11,299 nt of DNA from Cephalothrix spiralis (lineage: Eukaryota > Nemertea > Palaeonemertea > Archinemertea > Cephalotrichidae): contig JAUCNG010376482.1 of NCBI GenBank assembly GCA_032353305.1, positions 1 through 11,299 of the forward strand. The letters are read 5' to 3'. The notes under the pieces were generated by a model. The model ran no database searches. It was given only the letters and a program-made list of their open reading frames with translations, and was not told the origin of the DNA. The translations under genes and the position numbers were made by a program. Below, in pieces: positions 1 to 6,692 of this stretch. Each line of letters begins with the position of its first letter. Positions within the stretch are counted from its first letter, which is position 1.

Positions 1-67
1 ATACCCAAAATATTTGGGTTTTTTAGACAGATACCCAAAAAACTTGGGTTACAGATACCCAAAAATT
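1..67. repeat. ATACCCAAAA short repeat cluster
   Basis: The decamer ATACCCAAAA occurs three times (about 1, 31 and 54). The first two copies are each followed by the complementary AYTTGGGTT, so each can form a small hairpin. It lies in what would be the next intron of the minus-strand GTPase gene, so it is probably intronic low-complexity sequence. It is too short and irregular to name as a known element. Confidence 0.5.
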
Positions 68-222
68 ATAACAGTGTTGGCCTTAACCCTTGCACCCTAT
101 GATGAGCTCTTCTCAATGGTCCTTTGAAATCCTTAGTAACTAGACCCCGCAGAAGCAGCACCATTGATCAAAATTAGGCCGTGGAACTAGGCTAAATCGC
201 CTCCATTTTGGAACTGACTTAC

Positions 223-405
223 CTTGTTAATTACACGGTCCAAAGATTTTGGGTTAACTACACAAAAACAAACAAGGAAGATGTCGACGTACGGATAAAT
301 AGCTGGCCGCAACCGATCGTAATCCTCATGCATTGGTGATTCATGGATCGTTATAGGTCTTGTTTGACCACCAATTACTATTTTAGTTGAAATTTCTTCT
401 AGCCA
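223..405 (-). CDS. Atypical Rho-family GTPase, coding exon 2 (partial gene)
   Basis: Second coding exon, 61 codons, phase 0 at both ends. On the minus strand it follows a pyrimidine-rich acceptor ending TTTCAG (406-408 on the plus strand) and ends AAG before the donor GTAAGT (217-222). It reads WLEEISTKIVIGG, then HEDYDRLRPAIYPYVDIFLVCF, then VNPKSLDRVINK (short overlapping stretches of one reading). This aligns without gaps to the Rac/Rho core: EDYDRLRP-x-x-YP-x-x-D-[IV]-FL-[IV]-CF is a Rho-family hallmark. The odd point is switch II: the family's DTAGQ just before EDYD is here ESPMH, so the Mg/gamma-phosphate aspartate, the switch glycine and the catalytic glutamine are all replaced. The guanine-specificity exons (TKLD, SAL) would lie left of the window. 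The open frame and good splice sites argue against a pseudogene. Recognition as Rho-like is strong; the subfamily is unassigned. Confidence 0.85.
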
Positions 406-548
406 CTGAAAGTGAAAACTTTATAGTTAAGTGATATTTTTCACCTAAACTAGTCTTAGTCAGGGAGCCACACTTGTCGAGGTATTGAGTCCAATAGTAT
501 ATATATTTGGAAAGCTTGAACAAATATCAGGCCTAATTCAGATTTCTA

Positions 549-654
549 TATGACGTCATATTAAAATTGCGCCCCCCTATCGGCGAAAACGTTGTTTTCT
601 AGTATCAGTACAGCCTAAACCGATAATAGTATTGTATTTTGATTTCATATTGTG
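549..654. mobile_element. Diverged copy of the 927-1080 foldback element
   Basis: This stretch runs parallel to 945-1060: TGACGTCA, then an AAAATT block, CCCCCTATCGGCGAAAA, GTTTTCTAGTATCA, then ACCGATAATAG and ATTTTGATTTCATATTG. The matching words in the better copy are TGACATCA, CCCTCTATCGGTGAAAA, TTTTTCTTGTATCA, ACCGAAATAGGG and ATTTTGGCTTGACGTCATTG. Its own arms pair less well than those of the other copy, so it is probably the older insertion. It lies in intron 1 of the Rho-like gene. Confidence 0.5.
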
Positions 655-713
655 TGATTCTATAGATGTTATAGTGAATTGAAATGACTTGCTTCACATT
701 TTTCTATGTGGCC

Positions 714-938
714 TAGCGTCGAAATTTCGAACTTCGGCATGTGAAAAGTGACTAAAACCAATGACACCATATAGCTTATAAAATTGGAATAGCGTCGAAA
801 TTTCGAACTTCGGCATGTGAAAAGTGACTAAAACCAATGACACCATATATAGCTTATAAAATTGGCCTAGCGTCGAAATTTCGAACTTCGGCATGTGAAA
901 AGTGACTAAAACCAATGACACCATATAGCTTATAAAAT
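714..938. repeat. Threefold 76-78-bp tandem repeat in Rho-like intron 1
   Basis: Three nearly identical direct copies begin at 714, 790 and 868, each starting TAGCGTCGAAATTTCGAAC and ending near AGCTTATAAAAT. Copies 1 and 2 differ by a two-base AT insertion; copy 3 lacks the last bases because the foldback element starts there. Each copy carries the perfect 12-bp palindrome TCGAAATTTCGA. The near identity indicates recent duplication. The open frame on the minus strand through it is a by-product of the repetition. Confidence 0.9.
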
Positions 939-1080
939 ACCGGGATATTTACAATGACATCAAGCCAAAATTTAGCCCTCTATCGGTGAAAATGCCGTTT
1001 TTCTTGTATCACCGAAATAGGGTGTTATTTTGGCTTGACGTCATTGTAATACTCGAGGTTATCCCGGTAGTTTATAAGCT
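927..1080. mobile_element. Foldback (MITE-like) element, about 154 bp
   Basis: The segment is close to one long palindrome centred near 1003. The left arm AGCTTATA, ACCGGGATA and ACAATGACATCAAGCCAAAAT is mirrored on the right as ATTTTGGCTTGACGTCATTGT, TATCCCGGT and TATAAGCT. The inner CCCTCTATCGGTG mirrors CACCGAAATAGGG, so only a short loop remains. No coding capacity and no clear target-site duplication is seen. The left end merges with the last bases of the tandem repeat. Superfamily is unknown. Confidence 0.7.
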
Positions 1081-1158
1081 TAAATATATTATATCATGGG
1101 TCAAAAAGTTAATTGCCAAAAAATGAGTAAGACTAGGCCTAATTGTTGTTTTACTTAC

Positions 1159-1281
1159 GATTGGAAAATCTTCACCTTCATGTGGAAATTCATTGTATCT
1201 GTATCGAAAGAGAAGGCATGTTTTGCCAACACCACTATCTCCTACCACCGTACAATTGAGCTTATCCATTTTTGGACCCAT
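1159..1281 (-). CDS. Atypical Rho-family GTPase, coding exon 1 (start and P-loop)
   Basis: First coding exon, 41 codons, from an ATG at 1281 (MGPKMDKL); a second in-frame ATG at 1269 (MDKL) is the alternative start. The frame stays open upstream to a GTG only, so no longer ATG start is seen. Residues 9-30 hold beta-1 and the P-loop: NCTVVGDSGVGKTCLLFRY, matching GxxxxGK[ST]. The GDSGVGKT version with Ser at the Gly12 position is more usual in Rab proteins and in GTPase-deficient Rnd proteins than in Rac or Cdc42. The exon ends FPHEGEDFPI before a consensus donor GTAAGT (plus 1153-1158), phase 0. This is close to where Rac genes are split (from memory, after PTV). Joining to 223-405 puts Ile where switch I has Thr35. 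Role by family: a membrane-linked signalling switch for cytoskeleton and receptors. Altered switches suggest a non-cycling protein (inference). Confidence 0.87.
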
Positions 1282-1531
1282 TTTTAGCCTAACGTGCACA
1301 TTCAGATAAATGTTTCATACCATGTAAACCTTCAGAAGTTCATACTGAAAGGCTATTGAAAGACATTCATTAAAGAGCTGGCTGGCATGACTTCAATAGG
1401 ATTCCTCATGAATAGCTTAGGCGACAATGGCTGAAAATCGAAAAGATGACGTTTTACTACAGTACTTATTTTTGGGTGCATCGGCACTAATATGTTTACC
1501 GGATAATAATATATGAAATATTATACTAACC
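1282..1531 (-). other. Probable 5' leader and leader intron of the Rho-like gene
   Basis: On the minus strand CAAG followed by GTTAGT (1525-1533) is a good donor, and GTTAG at 1287-1291 just upstream of the ATG is a possible acceptor. Together they would give a noncoding first exon to the right of 1531 and a roughly 240-bp leader intron. No coding sequence is seen here. It is inferred from splice motifs alone. Confidence 0.2.
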
Positions 1532-1773
1532 TTGAGAACAAGATAGTCTTCTACATATAATGCTGGTATACCCAGTTCTTGAACTGCCCTCCGTCTTCTG
1601 ATTATAACATATAGACCTCTGAGGCCTATTTATAAAGAGGTCAATTTAATGTTTTATTGCCGCTAACGAGAACGTTTGATCATAATTTTCTCTCCGCCGC
1701 CGTCCGTCCTTATTGAAAGCAATCAATTATGTAATGGGCTAACATAAGCAAGGATACTGAGGCTCCTTGTGTT

Positions 1774-1825
1774 ACATCTCGATTTACTCTCGGAAGCCGA
1801 CATCTCGATTTACTCTCGGAAGCCG
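1774..1825. repeat. 26-bp perfect tandem duplication
   Basis: ACATCTCGATTTACTCTCGG plus AAGCCG is repeated exactly twice, at 1774-1799 and 1800-1825. It is too short to be an element and is probably a recent slippage duplication. It lies between the two divergent genes. Confidence 0.9.
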
Positions 1826-1983
1826 ACTGTTACTTAGCGTGTTAAATGGTACCATGGTTTCATGATGCCGGAGGGCGGAGATAAGCGTGCGCCGAGCGGT
1901 CGTCCGGGTTTCAGAAAATTTAAGAAAAGTTTAATAAGGATCCAGACCCGCGGCCGTATCTGCGGCCACTGCCGGTACTCAAA

Positions 1984-2027
1984 TATATATAAGGATTTTC
2001 GAGTTTTGGTAGCTTATCTTAGTTTCA
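1984..2027 (+). promoter_or_regulatory. Candidate TATA promoter facing the receptor gene
   Basis: TATATATAAGG (1984-1994) fits the TATA consensus and follows a GC-rich patch. An initiator-like TTCACATT has its A near 2027, slightly further from the box than usual. It points rightwards toward the SRCR gene. Chance TATA matches are common in AT-rich DNA, so this is only suggestive. Confidence 0.2.
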
Positions 2028-2544
2028 CATTGTGTATTTAATTTTGAAATAAGCTATAGTATATAATATATTGATCATACAATGTAAATCATGTCGACAG
2101 TGATAGTACATGTACATATATACGGAATTACAGATAACTATTGCAAGTAGGCTACAACTACGTACAAAATGTAGGCCTACACTGTACATAACGTCAAACA
2201 TGCAAGAAATAAACTCTTATAGTATTAAACACAACATTTTACCTCATTGAATACGGCCACAAAATATCCTCATGCTTCCTTTTCGACATACATGTAGATC
2301 CCGGAAGACTGACTAAACGTAAATAGCCTCGTACCTAGTAACTCTCGGTCCTGATGATTCACTATTATAGCTTTTTGTAGTAGTGTCGAGTACTTACTAC
2401 AGTCTCATTTTGCCTCGAAATTATTCACTATCCTAAAAGGTCAATTCATTCAAGCAGTCTTGGATAATCATAGATTAGAAGTGAAGATTTGGAGGGGCAA
2501 AAGAAGGGCCGAGGGGCTTACTTGAGTACTGTGGGGTACTTGGG

Positions 2545-2630
2545 TAGCGTGTTGGTCTGGTCCCGCGGAGTGATGCGTCTGAGAGGCAGACAAATTATAC
2601 TTCAGAGTTCAATACTTTTTGCCGGCGCGG
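2545..2630 (+). mobile_element. Possible tRNA-derived SINE relic
   Basis: TAGCGTGTTGG (2545-2555) is an imperfect box A and GAGTTCAATAC (2605-2615) fits the box B consensus GWTCRANNC. Between them GTCTG/CAGAC forms a small hairpin like an anticodon arm. The ends do not pair as an acceptor stem, so a working tRNA gene is unlikely. A degraded SINE head is the most economical reading, but the evidence is thin. Confidence 0.25.
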
Positions 2631-2760
2631 CGACGAGACGCGGATTTTTTTAAAAGTTAGTCCGAAGTTGTTTATATTATTTTTCCGACGTCATTTTTGA
2701 AAAACGGACCCGTGAGCCAATAAATTAAAAATGGCTTATCCCAGTTATTAGATATATCCA

Positions 2761-2845
2761 ATGAAACAAATCCCAAGAAGGGCTTTTATTTTGCAATTGT
2801 ATGTTTTTCTATTAATAATGATATATTTTTTCTTCTTCTCTACAG
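2761..2845 (+). other. Ambiguous leader: signal-peptide-like frame or intron 3' end
   Basis: An ATG at 2761 opens 28 codons in frame with the receptor exon. The frame reads MKQIPRR, then a long hydrophobic run FILQLYVFLLIMIYFFFFST, a textbook signal-peptide shape. The same bases carry CTATTAATAATG (branch-point-like), the pyrimidine tract TTTTTTCTTCTTCTCTACAG and an acceptor at 2845. The splice reading is preferred, because the codons right after the acceptor (xPPTST) match the starts of two later Thr-rich exons of the same gene, and the phase is 1 as in all the others. Both readings could be used by different transcripts. Confidence 0.4.
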
Positions 2846-3475
2846 AACCTCCAACTTCAACAACATCATCAACTCCGACTATGATACCTTCCTCTTCTGA
2901 ACAGCCAGTTATAAAATCCTCCACTACGCCATCTTCAAAGCCACAACCAACAAAAGTTATGGTCACAACCACCCAACCTCCAACCAAATCTACTTCAAAG
3001 AAATCCTCAACAAGAATCCCATCTTTAACTAAAACTACAACCAGATCTCCATCTACAAGCAGATCTCCAACAAAAACCAGAACTCTAACAACCACCACAA
3101 CAAAAACACCACCTACGACTATCAGCAACTTCCAAATTAGATTAGTTGGTGGTGATGAGAATTCACATGGCACATTACAGTATTACGAATACGGAACATG
3201 GAATACTCTTTGTTATATTAGCTTCTTAAGCAGTTTATATGAGAATATGGCAAACACTGCTTGTAGACAGCTTGGATTTACGCGTGGTGAAATTATCAAT
3301 GGTTCCTTACTTTATCCACGAAATGAGTCTTCGATGAGCAACGAAGATCTCTTTGATTGCTCGGCTACGGATCGTCAATTAAGTTCATGTAGGCAGGAGT
3401 TGTATGCATTCGGGCTACCGGAATGTACTCGGAATGAAAATGATATTGGGTTATACTGCATGATGAATAACACAA
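2846..3475 (+). CDS. SRCR receptor exon: mucin-like stretch plus SRCR domain 1
   Basis: Exon of 210 codons, phase 1 at both ends, between acceptor CTACAG and donor GTAAGT. The first roughly 94 codons are almost only Thr, Ser, Pro and Lys (for example TTTTTTKTPPTT-like runs), with no cysteine, typical of an O-glycosylated mucin-like spacer. From about 3130 an SRCR domain begins: IRLVGGDENSHGTLQ, GTWNTLC, NTACRQLGF, LFDCSATDRQLSSC and NDIGLYC. It has six cysteines, the group A number, and keeps the RLVGG start and CRQLGF core. N-glycosylation motifs are NGS, NES and NNT. The usual WGTVCDD is changed to WNTLCYI. If the donor is not used, the frame stops two codons later, giving a secreted form. 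SRCR domains bind microbial or self polyanionic ligands outside the cell. The ligand here is unknown. Confidence 0.93.
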
Positions 3476-4134
3476 GTAAGTAGAGGCAAAATAATTGAAT
3501 GTATGTAGGAGCCTCTTTTTTAAGATTCAGGACACTTTTTTAGGCTAGGCATTTACTTAATATCAAAAATAATTATACACATATTTGAAGCCTATAAAAC
3601 GTATACACATACGTCCATTTTTGAAGAAAAAAACATCACATAAGTCTTAATTCATATTTCCTATACATCACAAAACAATTGATGTATTATAGCCGTCAAT
3701 CCTTTCATGCGAGGGGCGGGAACTTAAAACCAAAGGCAAAAAGTTAAAACTAAAAGTTAAAAAGTTAAAACCAAAAGTGAAAATCAAAATGTATCTTTGA
3801 GTCAACTTTGATTACTGCCCCTCGCTTTCGGAGCGACACGGGCAGCACCGTCTACAAGCAGGGGCTTAGCCCGAGCGCTATTATCAAATTTGCCCTTTCA
3901 AACTTATTTGACCATAATATTACATTATGATCTCACGGGTCGAGTGACTTTCTCTGGTCACGTTTGTTCCAATACTTGAGTAATTCTTTTACTCTGCTGA
4001 AACTGGTTACGCTCCTATAGGCTCAATTTATGGGCGACTCAACTGCTCTTGCTTTTGCTGTGTATTTTTTTGTTATTTATTTTCCCCGCAGAAAATTTCA
4101 AACTTACTGATGAAAATTGTATTTGCAATTTCAG
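3476..4134 (+). other. Intron with inverted repeat flanking A-rich repeats
   Basis: GCGAGGGGC (3709-3717) and its exact complement GCCCCTCGC (3817-3825) bracket an A-rich degenerate repeat of AAAAGTTAAAACCAAAAG type. A strong pyrimidine tract ending CCCCGCAG at 4091 looks like a better acceptor than the one used, but puts the message out of frame and hits a stop, so it is a decoy. Nothing else is recognised. Confidence 0.5.
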
Positions 4135-4476
4135 AACATAATTTACCAACTCGGCTCGTTGGTGGTCTCGATAAGTCTGAAGGTCGTCTAGAGGTCAAGT
4201 TTAACAAGAAATGGGGCACCGTTTGCCTTGGGAATTGGAGGCGAGATGTTAACTACCCTACCGTGGCCTGTAAAGAGTTGGGATATAAAAATGGCATCAG
4301 GGTTAATCCAAATGCCGTCTATGGCACTTCAACCAGTGCAATATTTATGGATAAACTCTCCTGCTCGGGTACCGAGACATCAATATCTGAATGCGAGCAT
4401 AGAGGCTATGGTCTTAGTTCAGGTAGTTGCAAGTCCCATAATTATGATGTGGGACTGAAGTGTTTTAATGAAACAA
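4135..4476 (+). CDS. SRCR receptor exon: SRCR domain 2
   Basis: Exon of 114 codons holding one complete SRCR domain, phase 1 to phase 1, from acceptor AATTTCAG to donor GTGAGT. This is the most canonical copy in the window: TRLVGGLDKSEGRLEVKFN, KKWGTVC, PTVACKELGYKNG, AIFMDKLSCSGTETSISECE and NYDVGLKCF. It has six cysteines in the group A pattern. The WGTVC, LxCSGxExSxxxC and DVGLxC motifs are all kept, although the DD that often follows WGTVC in calcium-binding SRCR domains is replaced by LGNW. One N-glycosylation site (NET) sits at the end. An in-frame ATG at 4110 gives MKIVFAIS before the exon but lies in intron sequence. If the intron is retained, 22 more codons follow before a stop. Confidence 0.95.
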
Positions 4477-5128
4477 GTGAGTATCATAAAGTAAGGCACT
4501 CTTTCCTCGATATCTGTTCGTGCAAATCAGTCCATTCTACATAATTATAGGTATTGTACAATAACAAATTACTTGCACGATTTGATTTAAATATGGCTAT
4601 GGTCTGCGACTCTTGTTATATATAAAAAAACCAAAGATCTTTCCATCATTTTTTGAGTGTAATTTAAGCTGTAAACGTGTAATTTACCACTAATCTGCGT
4701 TATTCGCAATCATAAAAATTTTCGCGGATCGCTCGGCTCTCATATATTGATTTTACTCCTTTTTGTCTGGAAGGGGGGTCCGTTTTAGGCCATTATATAT
4801 TACGGTTTACGTTTACGGAAAATTATAAAGGTTACGATTACGGAATTTGACGCAAATAGATCTCTATTCCCAAATCAACGATTTACGGCTTTTTTAACAA
4901 ATATTTCGTTCACTGAGGCGTATTTTGGCCGATTTACGGTTTACGAAAAAACTTTTCAGAAAACATAATTTGAAGTTAGGAGTCGGTAAGAAACACTTGT
5001 TGACTTACGTCAGTTTGGACATGGGCCTTGTAGTTCTTAAAACATTCTTATATACACTTTAAACCACTAACCGTCCCTAAAATGTAACATCGAAATGCAG
5101 GCCTAATCATTTTTCTTCTATTTTAAAG
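4477..5128 (+). other. Intron with TTACGG-rich segment
   Basis: Between about 4799 and 4946 the word TTACG, mostly as TTTACGG or ATTACGG, occurs eight times at irregular spacing, for example GGTTTACGTTTACGG and GATTTACGGTTTACG. No terminal inverted repeats or coding sequence are seen. The rest is AT-rich and featureless apart from the acceptor before 5129. Confidence 0.5.
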
Positions 5129-5476
5129 GTTTGAACTTGGAAACCCGTTTGTTGGAATCAAACCACTCTTCAGATGCTCATCTTGTTCAAGTCAACTTTA
5201 ACAATACTTGGGGAAATGTGTGCTACGCCCTCTATAACAAGTATGACAAATTTTCCAGCGTCATATGCAAGGAGAAGGGGTTTTATGGAGGCGTAACAGC
5301 AGTGGTAGGCCAGGCTCACATAGATGTCAATTTATCAAGTTATCCAACTTGGCTTGAGGGTGTCTATTGTTCCGGTAAAGAAACAAACATTGGACAGTGT
5401 AATTCATTTGGAATTGGATACGTAAGGTTTCCATGTACAGCTGAGAATGCACTTGGAGTGTTCTGTTATAGCAAAG
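5129..5476 (+). CDS. SRCR receptor exon: SRCR domain 3 (divergent)
   Basis: Exon of 116 codons, phase 1 to phase 1, from acceptor TTTTAAAG to donor GTAATA, which is weaker than the donors of its neighbours. It encodes a divergent SRCR domain: ETRLLESNHSSDAHLVQVNF, TWGNVCYA, SSVICKEKGFYGG, LEGVYCSGKETNIGQCNSFG and NALGVFCYSK. The six cysteines of a group A domain are present. The opening RLVGG has decayed to RLLES, and WGTVC to WGNVC. Three N-glycosylation motifs (NHS, NNT, NLS) suggest a heavily decorated surface. The first codon is split across the splice junction. If the donor is skipped, the frame runs 13 codons into the intron, toward the SINE copies, before TGA. It sits between the SRCR2 and SRCR4 exons of the same receptor. 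Confidence 0.92.
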
Positions 5477-5553
5477 GTAATATAATGCTAACGGAGTGTG
5501 ACGCGTTGGTATGGTGATTAGGATGCCGGCCTTGTAAACCCTGCGCGTCGCTG

Positions 5554-5747
5554 TGGCGAAGTGGTAAAGCGATCAATACGTATAACGGGGGATCCGGGAT
5601 CGAAACCCGGGCTGGACACCACTTTCTATCGTGAAGTTCATTGGGCAAGTTCCTTAACGCACACAGCCTCCTGAGTGACTCGGTCAGGTTAAATACATGG
5701 AGTGGGACGCTGTCCCTCCCTACGGGGTAAAGCCGACTCTAATCAGT
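5554..5747 (+). mobile_element. tRNA-derived SINE, copy 1
   Basis: Box A TGGCGAAGTGG (5554-5564) and box B GGATCGAAACC (5597-5607) give an internal RNA polymerase III promoter. A tail follows, marked by TTGGGCAAGTTCCTTA (5641), AAATACATGGAGTGG and CGACTCTAATC. A second copy at 5936 keeps all of these. The tRNA-like part does not close an acceptor stem, so it is a SINE and not a tRNA gene. Another tRNA-like box A (GGTATGGTGATTAGGATG, 5508-5525) lies just upstream, so the full element may start near 5497. Confidence 0.75.
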
Positions 5748-5935
5748 ATATAGAAAATAGGTAAGAGTGCGGGATAGGTCTAAAATACTTGGAGTAGGAT
5801 GGGTATATTTGGGTAAACACTTAAATCTGAAAAATAATGGCGGGCCTACTGGACTGATGGTACCATCGAGAGCACTCTGTGACCGAGCTTGCCGGGTCTC
5901 CATTACTGATACTAAACATTGGTAATAGGCTACAA

Positions 5936-6123
5936 TGGCGAAGTGGAAGAGAAATGGGCTTGTCATCCGGAGTTACCGGGATCAAGACCCGTGCTTGTCG
6001 CACTTTATATCGTCAAGAACCTTTGGGCAAGTTCCTTAGTACTTCCTGGGTGGCTTGGTCAGGATAAATACGTGGAGTGGAACGCTGCTTCTTTCCATTC
6101 GGCGTAAACCCGACTTTAATCTG
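5936..6123 (+). mobile_element. tRNA-derived SINE, copy 2
   Basis: Same layout as copy 1: box A TGGCGAAGTGG (5936), box B GGATCAAGACC (5979), TTGGGCAAGTTCCTTA (6023), AAATACGTGGAGTGG and CGACTTTAATC. The spacing from box A to box B (43) and to TTGGGCAAG (87) is the same in both copies. Substitutions are spread throughout, so the copies are old relative to each other. Both lie in the intron between SRCR3 and SRCR4, in the direction of the receptor gene. Confidence 0.72.
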
Positions 6124-6359
6124 TCCCGCGGTTAATAATGTAGAGGGCAGGGCATACAGATTAATGTCCGGCAAGCGGACAGTCAGTGACTGGTCGAGGA
6201 GTAATTGAAGCCTGTGAAATTTAAACCTCGACGATCACTTGTATCCGTCGTTATATTTATTTTCGATATCGATACAAATAGTACTAACCGGACTCTTTGC
6301 GGCTTGAAGTTGAAACCCATTTAGCGGAATTTTATAACAATATTTCCTTTTTATTGCAG

Positions 6360-6692
6360 ACTATAAAATTCCAATCCGCCTCGTTAGTGGCGCTGGGCCT
6401 TTTGAAGGCCGCCTAGAAGTATACTCAATGAACCGGTGGGGAACAGTTTGCATCAATTCGGTCCCAAATCTTATAAATAGTGGCGATTTTGCCCCTCTTG
6501 TTTGCCGCCAGCTTAATTTCACCGGTGGTGTCGCTGTTGAAAGTTCGGTATTTGGTTCCGGTTCCGGTGCAATCAATCTCGCAGGCCTGCATTGTGAGGA
6601 AACAGAAAATAATATCGCCCACTGCAGTCATGCTGGTCTTGGTTATAGGTTGACGTCATGTTCTCATGCAGATGATGTTGGAGTTCAGTGTG
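6360..6692 (+). CDS. SRCR receptor exon: SRCR domain 4
   Basis: Exon of 111 codons, phase 1 to phase 1, from acceptor TTATTGCAG to donor GTAAGT. It encodes a complete group A-type SRCR domain with six cysteines: PIRLVSGAGPFEGRLEVYS, RWGTVC, PLVCRQLNFTGGVAV, GSGSGAINLAGLHCEETENN, IAHCSHAGLGY and HADDVGVQCG. It is close to canonical, including FGSGSGxIxLxxLxC and DVGVQC. One N-glycosylation motif (NFT) lies in the CRQLNF core. Codon use is richer in C and G at third positions than in SRCR3. Retention of the next intron gives Gly-Lys and then a TAA stop inside the donor itself, so an unspliced message would encode a form ending right after this domain. Downstream come the Thr-rich stalk and membrane exons. 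Confidence 0.95.

Larger units (their letters stand above)
1532..2760. other. Intergenic or intronic stretch without a supported exon
   Basis: I see no exon on either strand with both a recognisable protein and matching splice sites. The stretch includes a GC-rich patch at about 1862-1975, the 26-bp duplication at 1774-1825, a TATA-like box near 1984 and a tRNA-like relic near 2545. The ATGs downstream of the TATA box open only short frames (for example 2093 and 2573), none with a donor suited to the phase-1 receptor exon that follows. It may be a shared divergent promoter region. Confidence 0.4.

Noticed and set aside
1-67. ACCCAAAA repeats as telomere-like sequence
   Set aside because: The unit is irregular, only three copies exist and it does not match the animal TTAGGG telomere repeat.
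694-924. Minus-strand repeated-peptide frame (MVSLVLVTFHMPKFEISTL twice)
   Set aside because: It is only the translation of the noncoding 76-78-bp tandem repeat inside a GTPase intron.
1096-1287. Plus-strand 63-codon frame over the GTPase exon
   Set aside because: It is antisense to the P-loop exon, which is clearly coding on the minus strand.
1862-2041. Plus-strand frame of under 60 codons starting MMPEGGDKRAPSG
   Set aside because: No recognisable domain, no matching donor, and it runs across the TATA-like box. It looks like chance in a GC-rich patch.
2748-3173. Minus-strand 141-codon Val/Gly/Asp-rich frame
   Set aside because: It is the antisense reading of the Thr-rich mucin stretch; the plus strand has the SRCR domain and good splice sites.
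4065-4091. Strong acceptor CCCCGCAG at 4091 for the SRCR2 exon
   Set aside because: Its use puts the receptor message out of frame and reaches a stop before the SRCR domain; 4135 keeps phase 1 and the full domain.
4110-4134. ATG at 4110 giving MKIVFAIS as a signal-like start of an SRCR2-only protein
   Set aside because: The hydrophobic part is too short for a signal peptide, and the bases are the 3' end of an intron with a proper acceptor and phase 1 matching the previous exon.
5554-5626. A functional tRNA gene at 5554
   Set aside because: Boxes A and B are present, but the ends do not form an acceptor stem, and a second copy shares a long non-tRNA tail, so it is a SINE.
5739-6107. Several overlapping frames on both strands around 5739-6107
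   Set aside because: They lie over SINE sequence and lack domains or consistent splice sites.
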